From assembly GCA_004151065.3 (NCBI GenBank), contig NWUY0300039987.1:1-19167 (forward strand): a DNA stretch of 19,167 nt. Direction: 5' to 3'. The notes below the pieces were generated by a model that ran no database searches, had not been told where the DNA came from, and saw only the letters and a list, made by a program, of their open reading frames with translations. Below are positions 7,714-17,920 of this stretch, in pieces; the stretch's first letter is position 1; each line of letters starts with the position of its first letter. The DNA is from Larix sibirica. Taxonomy: Eukaryota > Streptophyta > Pinopsida > Pinales > Pinaceae. The position numbers and the translations under genes are program-made.

Positions 7714-8975
7714 ATGGAAAACATTTACTACAAAGGAAATCTATGACAGCTTGTTACACTACTACAACAAAAATATTGGAAGTGATCCTTTGAAAAAAAG
7801 GTCTTATAGTTGCATTTACTGGAAAAGCGACATACAATGCAAATGGAATTATAGTCCATTCATCTTTATGACTACCGTTAAGATTATTTAATGCACTCCC
7901 ACTAAATTCAAACATGATGGATCTAATGACAAAAACAATGAACTTCAAATATTGCTAATAGACGAAGTAGCCTTAATTGAATCTTGAATGCTATACAACA
8001 CAGACAAAAGACTACATGAAATTATGCACACTCCAACAAATCCATTTGGAGTTCTAGACATCATATTCTATGGGGACCTTTTCCAAGCACAACATGTGCA
8101 TGATTCTTGGATTTTTTATCAACCAAAATTCTAGCAACAAAGAATTCCATATAGTTTTTGGCCTGATAGCATCAAGTACTATGAGTTAAAAAAGGTTGTC
8201 ATGCAAAAAGACAAAATATTTATATTTATCTTAAATCGAATCAAAACATGCTCTCAGACACAAGATGAAATTGATTTCTTGAACATACATTTCCATATAC
8301 AACTGCCAGTGGATCTAGGGTTTCCTTATCCCTTCCATAGTAACAAAGATGTTCAAGAACACAATTAAAAAATGTTGGCAATTATATAAACAAAAACATT
8401 TACACTTGTATCACATGACAAGAACATTGATCCAATTGAGAAAACCACATTTGGAAACAAAAGACTGCATTTGCCTTCCACAATTGTGCTAAAAAGAAAT
8501 ATGCTCATTGAATTAGTTGCAGGCAATTATGCAATTGAAGACTGCTTAGTAAATGGTGCAGAATGATTATTTAGACATTACACACAAGTAATTATTGATA
8601 TTGTATGGATATATTTTGTAGATCCAAAAGTCTGATTAGCCGAGCGAGCTAGTATGCAACATCTATATTCACCTGAAATCATGCAAAATTCGACATCTAT
8701 CAAAAGAATCTTCATGGAAATTCCACTCGAAAATAGAAATACTTGCTTTCGATCAATTCCCAATTCGACTTGCATGTGCAAAAACAATACATAGAGCACA
8801 AGGCCTCACAATCGAGAAATTCACATTTGATCCAAAGGGAATTAGGAGACATGGACTTGTTTACACTGACCTTTCTTGTGTCAAATATATCGAGTCTCTT
8901 TATCTTCTAAACAAATTATACCAAAATAATTTTACAGTTTGTCAAGTAGTTGTTGTTGAAATAAATAGGTTAGAA
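7709..8975 (+). pseudogene. Pif1-type helicase, C-terminal piece
   Basis: Right after the 3' LTR the frame resumes with GTWKTF (7709-7726), the second half of Walker A; the P-loop Gly after Thr is Trp. Then follow TGKATYNANGIIVHSS (motif Ia, near 7819-7866), LLIDEVALIE (motif II, near 7952-7981), FYGDLFQ (motif III, 8068-8088), LVAGNYAIEDCLVNGAE (8513-8563), ACAKTIHRAQGLTI (motif VI region, about 8772-8813) and HGLVYTDLSCVK (8850-8885). These are the ordered Pif1 signatures. Several stops and frame changes occur between 7800 and 8640. In the last block Cys replaces the Arg of the usual S-R-V (TGT, one transition from CGT). From 8640 onward the frame is open without a stop into the EEP domain. 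Confidence 0.85.
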
Positions 8976-9650
8976 AGCCATGCATATTGGCAATTTCAAT
9001 GTGGACCGTATTCAATAGAAAATTCTAGTCATTTGATCATATGTTCATTAAACACACAAAGTTTGCAATTGCATATTGGTGATATCGTAAATAACTATGA
9101 ACTAATGCAAGCAGACATTCTATACCTCCAATAAAATCATGCACACTTCCCACCCAAGGAAGCAACATTTACAAAATAATACAATTTCCTAGCAACATTT
9201 TCAATCCATGGAATTCTTATAGCCCTAAAAAAACGTAGTGCTTGCTAGTTGCAAAAGCTATTCAAGAAACTGCATTGAAGCAATTGTTGTTGAATTTAAA
9301 TTTCCTAGCCATGACTTTAAGCTAGTGAACATTTACAATAGACCAAAAGCTTCGCTTATCAGGCTCTTTAACATTATTGATTTGATTCTATCAATCAACC
9401 AGAAAAATTCACAATTCTCATTGCTGGTGACTTTAACATTGACATCTTGCAAGATACAACATTAAAAATATAACTTAGCTATTCATGGAAACAAATGGCT
9501 TCAAATTAAAAACAAAAAAAAACAACAACCGAATTTGGCTCTATGCTTAACCATTTTTGGAAAAATTTAGAAAATAATGATCTTGATTTCAACATTTCTG
9601 ATGCCTACTAGACTGACCACTATGCAACTTTTCTTTCCATTTCTTGCATA
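8976..9650 (+). pseudogene. EEP endonuclease domain fused to the helicase
   Basis: In the helicase frame, after about 25 linker residues, comes SLNTQSLQLH (9046-9075), then ADILYLQ followed by TAA (9132-9134). EEP (APE-like) nucleases have S-x-N-x-x-S-L and then A-D-I-x-x-L-x-E, and the stop sits where the metal-binding Glu is expected (GAA to TAA is one change). Later pieces are LVNIYNRPKAS (9328-9360, frame 9238-9465), AGDFNIDILQ (about 9426-9455), TTEFGSMLNHFWKN (about 9527-9568) and DHYATFLSIS (about 9616-9645), matching Y-R-P-P, G-D-F-N, T-x-x-x-S-x-L-D-x-x-x-x-N and S-D-H. The order is complete but spread over frames. Related domains cut target DNA in LINEs and occur in Helentrons. Confidence 0.78.
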
Positions 9651-10606
9651 ACAATATGAAACTTATTTTTTTCGACTGCTCAACATATAAATATGTATAT
9701 GTTTTTTTCTTCAACATTGCAGACTACATCGAACAACAGTTTTTGTCTTTTGAGTCTGATTCTAAATAGAATATTGTCAATGAAACCGAATTCAAATTGA
9801 AAAGAAACCAATGTTTTCAATCTTTTATTTGCAACAAAAGGTCAATAAACATCAATAGCCAAAGAGAAAAAAAAACATTAGCCTAAGCATCTTCAAATCA
9901 TGGTTTTATAGATAATATGTTCAAATGTCCTTTTTTTTTCCTGAATTGTGCTCTCCAAACAAATATCATTGAGCAATATTTCTTTTGGAGAAGATTTAGA
10001 TAAATGCATAACAAAGAAAAAAACCACATATTAGTGAACATATGCATCTTTATTGCACTAAGTTACACTAAGTTAAGAGAACACTAACGCATCAACAAGC
10101 ATCGTTTTTCCTTGTTGATTTCTTTGGAACAAATTGCCACATTGTCCTCCTACATATGACTCTTTTTCATGAAGACAAAGGTCTTGCCTTCATGCTTTAA
10201 TCAGTTTTCTCTATATCTTCTTGTCTATTTTTGTTATCTATTTATACTTTTTTTTTGCATTTGTCCTTGTTTTAATATTTGTTCCAAATGTAATTACAAA
10301 AAATCCCTAGCAACCTCTAAAAGGACATTTGCATAAAATAATATCTACTTCCTGCAAAATACCATGGAAACAACATTAGAGAACAATAGCAAAAAGAGGT
10401 AAAAAAACCTTTTAGTTTTTCCTTTTTTTTGCAAATAATGTTATTACATTATTCATTTTTTCCTTCCATCAACAACATTAAAACAAAATCAATTGCATTT
10501 AATTCTCCATTCAAACAGTTCATAGAATCCAAATTTCCTTTTCAAATTTTAGTTATTTTTTCCCTAATTATATTTTGTGCATTAATAATTTTAGACTAAA
10601 ATAGTC
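9651..10606. other. Spacer between EEP domain and RPA-like gene
   Basis: There is no recognisable gene. The first part (9655-9830) can be read as a degraded continuation of the EEP frame (for example FFNIADYIEQQFLSFESDS), but with no motif I know. The rest is AT-rich with A- and T-runs (for example 9932-9940 and 10242-10256) and stops in all frames. If the RPA-like gene has its own promoter or first exon, it would be here; I cannot point to a TATA box or a start codon with confidence. Confidence 0.4.
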
Positions 10607-12143
10607 ACCATTTCAACCATCTACTATCATCCAACTTTGCTCAGCAACAGACAACATCTTTGAAAGAGATGTTTTAGCATTATATGGACCCGCTGAAAAC
10701 AAAAGTACCCCTGGCAAAGCACAATTGCTCCATGCAAATTTAGTAGACAAAGATGGACAGATGATAATGACAACTGACATAAACAACAACTTGATCAAGC
10801 GTTTCATTGACTATTTTTCTCCTGGAGAGGAGATGCAAAGTATTGCATTATGGTGTTAGAGAAAACTAAAGTAGAAACCATAGACCAAGTTTCCAAAATG
10901 CATAAAGTGCCACCAGATACAACCATCAATGAACTGTTGGCTCAAATGAATCCTATTATGTTGGTTCTATTGCAGCAATTGTTGTTGCATATCAGCAAAA
11001 CAACAAACAATATGAACTTTATATCAAAGATGGAGAAACAACAAACGATCACGCGACTATAAATGTTGCTCTTGCCTATAAACTGGTTTTTTTCCTCGTC
11101 GATTTCTGCTCTCTATTACCCCCCTGTAATTAAAGAAAAACAATAGCTCCAATGGTTTCTAATTCCTGGACATAGCTACTGATCCTTGATTTTACTGTTT
11201 CAGCTACAAATCAATGAAGGCTATAGGAATCTGTTCTTGCAAATACAAGAACAATTAGGGTTTGATGATGCACCATTGTATCTATTTAAGAACATGGTAA
11301 TAAATGGTCTAAAATGGAGCCACATGATACGGTTCTCCTCAGCAACATTTTTCGACGTCTTGAATGATGACTTCGCAATACAAAATTTGCTTCCAATAAT
11401 GGAATAAAAAACCCAGGTACCTAGTATTTGAGTTCTTCTTTTCCAGTTTTTGTATCATATGTTTATAGTCTTTCTTCTTATTATTTTGTTGTTTTTCTTT
11501 TTTATCGAAGAGTTGAGTTGTAGACTAATTGATGTAAATGCTTATAGTAATAGCACTTCACAGGAAAGATTCTACTTCTTCTGTTTCCAAATCACAATTG
11601 CACATTACATACGTTGTTTGCTCCTCAAACTGCATTTGACCTTGATTATTTTTATAATTATTATGCAATTAATCCATTTTCTTAAAAGGCCTTACAGTTA
11701 CTGTTAAAAAAAACCTCATTTGTCGTACTGCTCTATATTGCAAAAGTATTAATGACCTTTATGTTTATTTTTTCTTAAACGTTCCATAGATACAAGGATT
11801 ACTTAGACCAAAGAATGCATTTGCAACTTCGTTCCAACAAATCTACAGCAAATGCAATCAACCAATGATTCAGAATTCATTGGCTTGTGCATATTGCAAA
11901 GATGAGACAACAAGCACCTATGAACACTATGTAGAATGTAATTTGGAAACAGAGGATGTCTTGATTGAATGCATGTTACACAATCCACAACTAAAAGAAT
12001 GTTGTCCACTAGTTGCTGGCATTTCCTATGAAGACTATACAAAAAGCATCTCATCAACAGTGTTCCATTTGCGAACATTCTACCAACAAGCATTGTTCAC
12101 TTTAAGAATGGACAACAGAAATACTGGAATAAAAAATATTTGA
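10607..12143 (+). pseudogene. RPA-like OB-fold ssDNA-binding protein gene with two introns
   Basis: Exon A (about 10607-11085) encodes ANLVDKDGQMIMTT and then IKRFIDYFSPGEE, resembling the first OB-fold of RPA70-type proteins (L-x-D-x-x-G-x-x-I, then F-x-x-x-x-x-x-G-E). After two frame changes (near 10845 and 10955) comes a second OB-like strand set, QYELYIKDGETTND. A GT...AG interval at 11086-11203 separates it from exon B (11204-11416), which encodes LYLFKNMVINGLKWSHMIRF. A second GT...AG interval (11417-11789) leads to exon C (11790-12143) with ACAYCKDETTSTYEHYVEC, a CxxC plus late Cys like half of the RPA zinc ribbon. All three junctions are phase 0, which supports the introns. An in-frame TAA at 11405-11407 breaks exon B. 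Plant Helitrons often carry RPA-like genes. The family call is by pattern and moderately sure. Confidence 0.5.
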
Positions 12144-12839
12144 CTGTCACACAATAGATTACACGTTTCCTTCAGAATTCGATAACTCTTGGCCTTTGAC
12201 TCAAAACTTATATTTTCCAGGAAAAAGTTGTTATGCTTGATATTGTATTTTTCTGAAATTATAGCTTAATACATGTACTTTGTTTTCTTGATTTTGCAAA
12301 ATAGAAACCTCTTTTTTTATCAATTGCAAACAGTAAACTACCATATAAAATGCCTATGTTGTTTCATTGCCAAAATTTTCTAATTAATTTAGTCTATGTA
12401 AAACTCTTATTCAAATGCAAAATAACTAAAAGCATATACATTGTCTCTACAAATTCATTCATTATCATAGCCATTACAACACCATAAGCTGAGTGCTTGG
12501 CCCATATGGCCAGGATATCTTGGGCCATATGCCCAGTGGCATAGCAGCCTTATTTTGCCTTTTGTATTTCCAAGTTTACTATAGGTTTTCATGCCTCCTT
12601 TTTGCATTGGTAAAAGGTACATATAGTCGTTCAAGCTTTTTGCCTTCTTGTTCCACCTAGACATGCAGAATGCATTCTATAACCTATCTGAGATCATCGC
12701 ATCACTCATAAAAATTTCCTCTTCAACTGTGGTTAAGCCAATCGATCTACTCTGTTTTTTTACATGAATGTTTCCATGGTACCAAGTTAAATATGCATAG
12801 TTCATTGAATTTGGACAAGTGCTTATGTATAAAATTTTG
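12144..12839. other. Region right of the RPA-like gene; possible Helitron end
   Basis: No gene is visible. The region is AT-rich. The only structured part is the pair of palindromic repeats at 12497-12535, embedded in a locally GC-richer patch (12488-12560). The 69-codon minus-strand frame at 12455-12664 covers this patch and looks like chance. Confidence 0.4.
12497..12535. repeat. Paired 16-bp palindromic repeats
   Basis: TTGGCCCATATGGCCA (12497-12512) and TTGGGCCATATGCCCA (12520-12535) are separated by GGATATC. They differ only by C/G at the 5th base and G/C at the 13th. Each copy is nearly self-complementary around CATATG, and the two can also pair with each other. This could be a terminal hairpin of the Helitron or a transcription stop structure; no CTRR terminus follows at the usual distance. 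Confidence 0.6.

Positions 12840-12866
<27 letters not shown>
12840..12866 (+). repeat. Poly-A tract (27 A)
   Basis: Twenty-seven A residues are followed by TTTT. It could be the tail of a retroposed sequence on the plus strand, but nothing upstream is recognisable and no target duplication is evident. A simple slippage repeat is as likely. Confidence 0.7.
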
Positions 12867-12870
<4 letters not shown>

Positions 12871-14930
12871 CATCCTCCTAACCATAGCACTCAGACTAGA
12901 TATAGCTTTAAATAGACCTATGCTCCTTTGCACATTTTCACATATGTCAGGGTAAAATTCAATACAAGCGCAACGGTGCAAAAATACTTTGATATCTTAA
13001 AAAAATCATTGTATCTTGTCAACCTGGACTTAAATCCCATAGGTAATTTTGATCTAGTTCTGTCTTTCAAAAAAATAGAAGATGAGCTTTTCCTGTACAT
13101 ATTGCATGTATTTAGATACAACATTACGCATTCCCTTGTCTTTTTTACTTCTGAATATTGTCCTAAATGTCTCAAGAATTGACCTGTTGCTATCAAACCT
13201 CTATAGGAACTAGGAACCTGACCTCTTATTATCAGCCTAAAAACTTAACTTGTTACTATCCAGCAATGACTCGGAATCGATGTCAATGCTTCTGGCACAA
13301 TTGATTATGAAACTATAGGAATTGAGACATAGAACTTGAAGGAAAATAGCCAGAACGAAAAATTGTTGGTACAACATAATTTATCATACACTGTTACTAT
13401 TGGCTCTAGATTTTCAGAATTTCTATTATGCTGCAGCTCCTATCTTCTGAAGACCTTGGTTTGCTTCAAAAAGGAATATAGCTATTGCTAGCTACATATG
13501 GCTCCAAGTTAATCCAAAACTTGAAATAATGAACCTTAATTAGTGATATAATGCAACAAACATTTGCAGTCAATATAGGAGCAATTTTATGCTTAAAATG
13601 CACAACACTACTTAAATGAATTGAAATTTAATCTGAAGTTGTAAATCTTAGTGACATTAACACAAGATTCGGACAATGCTAACTGAATTCAAAATTATGC
13701 TTCTAGTTTCCTAGCACACTGAGGATACTATGCTTCTAGTTTAGCTTCCCATTGCAGGGCAACGTAGCTTCACACAAATACTTCAACTATCTACAGTGAA
13801 CCACTTATAGGCCAAGATGAAAAAATGAGTTATTGCAAAGAAATACAAATCTCGCAGTTTCCAGTCTCAAATGCTTAACGTAACCATAGAACAACATAAT
13901 CGCATACTAATCTCTTTTTAGGCTTTCAAATAGATTGCAATTTTATCTTGGAGATCCATGTCATGATCAACTCCAATTGTACATTTTCCTTTATTAATAA
14001 CAAAGTTACACATGTATCTCTTCAATTGATGCTAAGGAGAAAAACCACAAACAAAATTTGACTTGATGGATGAAATTAAGATCAGTTTCTGTTAATTTAA
14101 TCCATCAGAAAATATTGTCAATATGTACAGAAACACCATCATTCTTAGACTTTCTTGGACAATGTGTTTCCAGCTGAAATCTACAGTTGCACATCAGATA
14201 TAAAACGGACTAAATCGTGATTTGAAGTGTTGACCTCTCGAGGATCTAGTTTATTGATAGTGTTGTATTGTATTCCAGAGAATACAATAAATATGTACAA
14301 TAAACATGTTTAGACAATACTTCCAAACTTAGACAAATAAATAGATTTAGTTTTCGAAAGTACAGAAAACGGAGCAAAACCTCTTAATCGTTTTTCTTAT
14401 AACAACTTATGAAACAAATTTTCACTCAGCATTCTTCAATTTGTCAGCAAAGACAGTGTAACCACGCTTCATTCACACTGCCCAAAGCAATTTCAACCTT
14501 TTATGAAGTCAAATCAACAAAACCACTCCCATGCATTTTTTTGGTTTCGGAGGTTGTATTCATGGTTTTCTCCATGATCCGAATCTGTTGATGTCATGAC
14601 AAGTGTTAAAATCTTTAGCATTGCATAGATAAAGTTAAACTATAAGCATGTTTAATCTCTGAAATCTTTTGAGGTTGCAACGTATTGTGTGAATCGAGGT
14701 AAAGTATCCTAATCATTTTCAAATAAGGCATAAGCCAACTTGCTTGGATTTTAATATACCATTGTTATAGACTTATAATTAGCACAACCACAAGTAAAGT
14801 GGTCTGTCAACACGATAGGTGTAGTCAACTAATCAAGATGCATTTGAGCATAACAAGATACGACTACCATGAAATGAATCTCCCCTGTATACTTGTTACA
14901 CTCACGTTAATCTTGTTGATCCACTCAAGG
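12867..14930. other. Unassigned AT-rich region
   Basis: No gene or element could be identified. Overlapping open frames on both strands at 12918-13196 match nothing I know. Minor structures are: three imperfect copies of a GACCTGTTGCTATC-like unit (13184-13259), a 14-bp direct repeat TATGCTTCTAGTTT at 13696 and 13729, and a perfect hairpin at 14266-14289. Confidence 0.4.
14266..14289. repeat. Perfect 10-bp inverted repeat with 4-nt loop
   Basis: TATTGTATTC is followed by CAGA and GAATACAATA. The stem is AT-rich and no T-run follows, so it is not a convincing terminator. Its function is unknown. Confidence 0.8.
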
Positions 14931-14931
14931 N

Positions 14932-15157
14932 GCAATGCTTATGACATTATGGTATTAAATCTCATATTATGGTTAGAGATTGGTCAACCATTGAGTTCAA
15001 AGAAGAAATAAATATGGAGAAGATATTAACATAGAAATGGTATTGAGGACATGTTTAACTTAATCTACACAAACGTAAGTCATGATTTGATCTTATAAGA
15101 GAATATTCAAAGGGTTTGACCCCATAAGAGAATCTTTACACCTGCAACAAGTTTGGG
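14932..15157 (+). repeat. 226-bp direct repeat, copy 1
   Basis: It aligns without gaps to 15473-15698 with nine differences, all transitions. It is bounded exactly by ambiguous bases: N at 14931 and NN at 15158-15159. Its last part reads KGFDPIRESLHLQQVW in the LINE ORF1 frame, so the repeat contains LINE coding sequence. What follows the NN is unrelated AT-rich DNA, whereas copy 2 runs on into the LINE. Confidence 0.9.
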
Positions 15158-15159
15158 NN

Positions 15160-15472
15160 AAAATCTCACATAATATCTAAACACCTATAAATATAATTAG
15201 GTGAGAAGAAACTTAATGTATCACATTAAAAATGAATGACATTTAATTTCTATCGTAGCAAATGAATCCAAACATACTTTTCCATCTAAGGTTTTTTTGT
15301 AGCTTTTGTATTATAGCAATAACTATTAGCAACATTGCAAACATTTCCATCTCATGGCTCTTGTTTACATTTACACATCAACAAATGTTTGTAATATTTA
15401 CAACTATTTTTCATTTATCAAAAATATGATTAGTTGTTATTAAATTTCGAGTATTAATTACAATGGGTGTAT
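15160..15472. other. AT-rich spacer between the two 226-bp copies
   Basis: No gene or motif is recognised. The sequence is strongly AT-rich and has no similarity that I can see to the LINE or the Helitron. Confidence 0.4.
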
Positions 15473-15698
15473 GCAATGCTTATGACATTATGGTATTAAA
15501 TCTCATATTATGGTTAGAGATTGGTCAACCATTGAATTCAAAGAAGAAATAAATATGGAGAAGATATTAACATAGAAATGATATTGAGGACATGTTTAAT
15601 TTAATCTACACGAACATAAGTCATGATTTGATCCTATAAGAGAATATTCAAAGGGTCTAACCCTATAAGAGAATCTTTACACCTGCAACAAGTTTGGG
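15473..15698 (+). repeat. 226-bp direct repeat, copy 2
   Basis: This is the second copy, continuous with the LINE downstream. Its coding part reads KGSNPIRESLHLQQVW; copy 1 keeps the more family-like F-D-P here. That suggests copy 1 is not simply a derivative of copy 2. Confidence 0.9.
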
Positions 15699-15790
15699 TA
15701 AAACATCCAGGATTACCAATGGAATTGTGGTGTAAAGAAGTCTTGAAGATTCCTAAGAGACAGTGTAGGAAACTGTATAGACTTGGAAGA
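15620..15790 (+). pseudogene. LINE ORF1 remnant, DUF4283-like C-terminal motif
   Basis: One frame reads NPIRESLHLQQVWVKHPGLP and then MELW (about 15660-15731). This matches the F-x-P-x-x-x-x-x-x-x-x-x-V-W-V-R-L-P-G-L-P-x-x-x-W end of the DUF4283 domain, which is typical of plant LINE ORF1 proteins that bind nucleic acid. The next residues KEVLKIPKR would correspond to the helix after the Trp. The normal zinc knuckle downstream is not seen. Confidence 0.65.
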
Positions 15791-15799
15791 ATATTTTTC

Positions 15800-16440
15800 C
15801 ACAAAAAATAGATAAAAAAGTGGATTGGTCATGTGTGGAGGGATTTTCCCATTCCAACAAGGAAATGGATATAGAGAAAAAGAGAAAAGGTCTAGAGGGT
15901 GCAAGAAATCCTAAAGAATTTTAAGCATCTAGGGTGGAAAAGGAAACATAGGTTATAATAGTAGGAACATTTTTTCCAAAAATACAAGTAGATATGAACT
16001 TATGAAAGACTAGCCTAGTGGAGCTAAGGATACCATTCAAAGGAATTCAACTTCTTATGAACCAAGAGGTAAGATCAAGGCTATGGAAAAAGCTATGCAA
16101 ACCAATTTTGAGTCAATTATTTCACAATCTCCTCCTTTGAAGTTGGATGTGGTAGATCAACAAATATGTACACAAGGATTTTATGCCCAAATCTCAAGCC
16201 TAGAGAGGGTGGTGGGAAAACCAAGGGTAACATGTCAATTCCTAATGGAGGTGGAAAACATAAATAAAGGGTTTTAATAAACAAATACAAAAAAATCCCT
16301 AGGCTCCCAAATAGTCTAGCAAAAGACGAAAATGGTTATATGGAATTTGAAGGACGGAATGAATCAAGATACTATCTTAGGTATAGAAAATAATCTTTCT
16401 AGGAAGGAACAGAGGAATATTCACAAAGGAAGTAAAATCT
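15800..16440 (+). other. LINE interior without recognisable domains
   Basis: There is a 64-codon open frame at 16083-16277 and other fragments, rich in Lys and Glu, but no motif I can name. The position corresponds to the end of ORF1 and the start of ORF2, where the endonuclease should be. No G-D-F-N or S-D-H motif of an APE domain could be found in any plus-strand frame, so most of that domain has probably been lost. Confidence 0.4.
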
Positions 16441-17920
16441 AACCTTTAAAGGTTAGAAGATACAAAAGAAAGATTCTAGAATACGAGGAGGTAGAATGGA
16501 TACTAAAATGTAGAATGATATGGTTGGAAAAAGGTGATGAGAATACCCAATATATTTAAAACTTTTGCCGATCATAAGAAAACTTATGAATACAATCTGG
16601 AAATTAAACACTAGAGACGTATCAAGCATTAGGATATTCAAGGAAATATCAAAGGCAGAGTAAGACATTTAAAGTTCTTATTCAAAGGACCTCCAAATGC
16701 TATTATTGTAGATATTTTGGAAGTAGTATATATTTTCCCTATAATGATCAATGATCAACAAAATGAGGACGTAGAGGTAGAGGTAACTAAAGAAGAGATG
16801 AAAATAGTATTGCGTTCTTTCATAAAGGATAATATCCTAGGACCAAACGAATGGTTTATTTGGTTTTTTATGAATTTTTGAAAGAAGAGTTACCCATGAT
16901 AATAGAGGAATCAAGGACAACATGAAAAAAAATTGGGGCTTTGATGTTTGAACACTAAATTCATATCCCTAATTTCAAAAATAAATGAAATTGAATACTT
17001 ATATGTATTGAGGCCTCTATCTCTATGTAACTCAATGTACAAAATCATAGGTAAGATCCTAGAAAGCAAACTAAATAGGACCTTATTAAAATAAATACCA
17101 TAGTATCAATTTGATTTCTTGCATAATAGACAAATACATGATGGTGTGGGGGAAACACAAGAAGGTATACATATAATTAAGGTAAAAAAAATGTTAACAA
17201 TGGTGATGAAGTTAGATATGGATAAAGATTACGATAAAGAAATTTTTTGGTATATAAGACTGTTACTCATGATTCATATATGAATGAGAAATCAAGTGGT
17301 GAATTCAATCTAAGGGTAAATATCCTCTGCTACTTTTACAATATTGATCATTGTGTCAACTTCAAGATTCGTTTATACATGAAGGGGGATAAGACAAGAA
17401 TGTCTATTATCACATTTTCTCTTCCTCCTAACAATTGAAGGTCTTAGCAATATGTAAGAGAGAAGGAACAATTTAAGGTGTAAATCAAAGAAATTCATTC
17501 TCATGAACACATTTATTATTTGTAGATGATGTCATGATGTTTGGAAAAGGATTAGCAAGAGAAGCAATAAAATTCAAAGGAGTGTTGGATTTATATAGCA
17601 AGCAAATTGGACAAGAGGCGAGCTTACATAAGTCCCCATTGTACTTTAATTAGATACGAGAATACTTAGAGAATTGATGTAAGTAGATTATGGGTTTTGA
17701 ATCATATCACCTTGATCAAAGTTTGAAATATGTGGGATTTTTATCTAAATCCTAATGGATACAAAAGTATAAATTGGGGTGGCTATATGAAAAAATTAAA
17801 GGTAGAGTAACAAATTGGTGTTATAGTGACTATCAAGAGGAGAAAGGCTAACCTTGGTTAAATTGGTTCTTCAAGGAATACCAATGTACTAGTTATCCTT
17901 AGCACACATCCCAAAGAATG
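16440..17920 (+). pseudogene. LINE reverse transcriptase remnant
   Basis: Pieces in family order are: EYEEVEWILKCRMIWLEKGD followed by ENTQY (16479-16553; family L-x-x-E-E-x-x-W-x-x-x-x-R-x-x-W-L-x-x-G-D-x-N-T), VTKEEMKIVL (16782-16811; start of RT), LRPLSLCNSMYKIIGKILES (17010-17068; R-P-I-S-L-C-N-x-x-Y-K-I), KLDMDKDYDKE (about 17210-17241; K-x-D-x-x-K-A-Y-D), GIRQ-like GIRQECLLSHFLF near 17388-17420, FVDDVMMFG (17519-17545; the F-A-D-D catalytic box with both Asp intact and Ala replaced by Val) and LTLVKLVLQGIPMY (about 17850-17891). Stops and frame changes separate the pieces, so no functional enzyme remains. Confidence 0.85.

Larger units (their letters stand above)
1125..12143 (+). mobile_element. 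Decayed Helentron-like Helitron with OTU, Rep, Pif1 and EEP domains
   Basis: This is a rolling-circle DNA transposon remnant. Domains seen in order on the plus strand are: OTU-like (1.13-1.70 kb), DUF6570-like (1.81-2.64 kb), Helitron_like_N (2.59-3.33 kb), Rep HUH/Y2 (3.48-4.34 kb), Rep-helicase linker (to 4.82 kb), Pif1 helicase (4.88-5.02 kb, then 7.71-8.97 kb), EEP endonuclease (9.03-9.65 kb), and an RPA-like gene (10.6-12.14 kb). Every part carries frameshifts or stops, so it is a pseudo-element. The helicase is split by an LTR retrotransposon. OTU plus EEP is the known signature of Helentron/Helitron2 elements; typical plant Helitrons carry Rep/Helicase and often RPA but no EEP. The outer ends are unresolved, so the given bounds are those of recognisable coding sequence. 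Membership of the RPA-like gene is inferred from position. Confidence 0.8.

Noticed and set aside
9238-9465. Independent 75-codon gene
   Set aside because: It contains the Y-N-R-P motif and sits between other EEP pieces, so it is a fragment of that domain.
12840-12866. A-tract as proof of a retroposed gene or SINE
   Set aside because: No RNA polymerase III boxes, gene-like body or target duplication could be found upstream, so only the tract is reported.
12918-13196. Overlapping open frames on both strands (84 and 92 codons)
   Set aside because: Neither translation shows a known motif, there is no supporting context, and overlap on both strands suggests chance.
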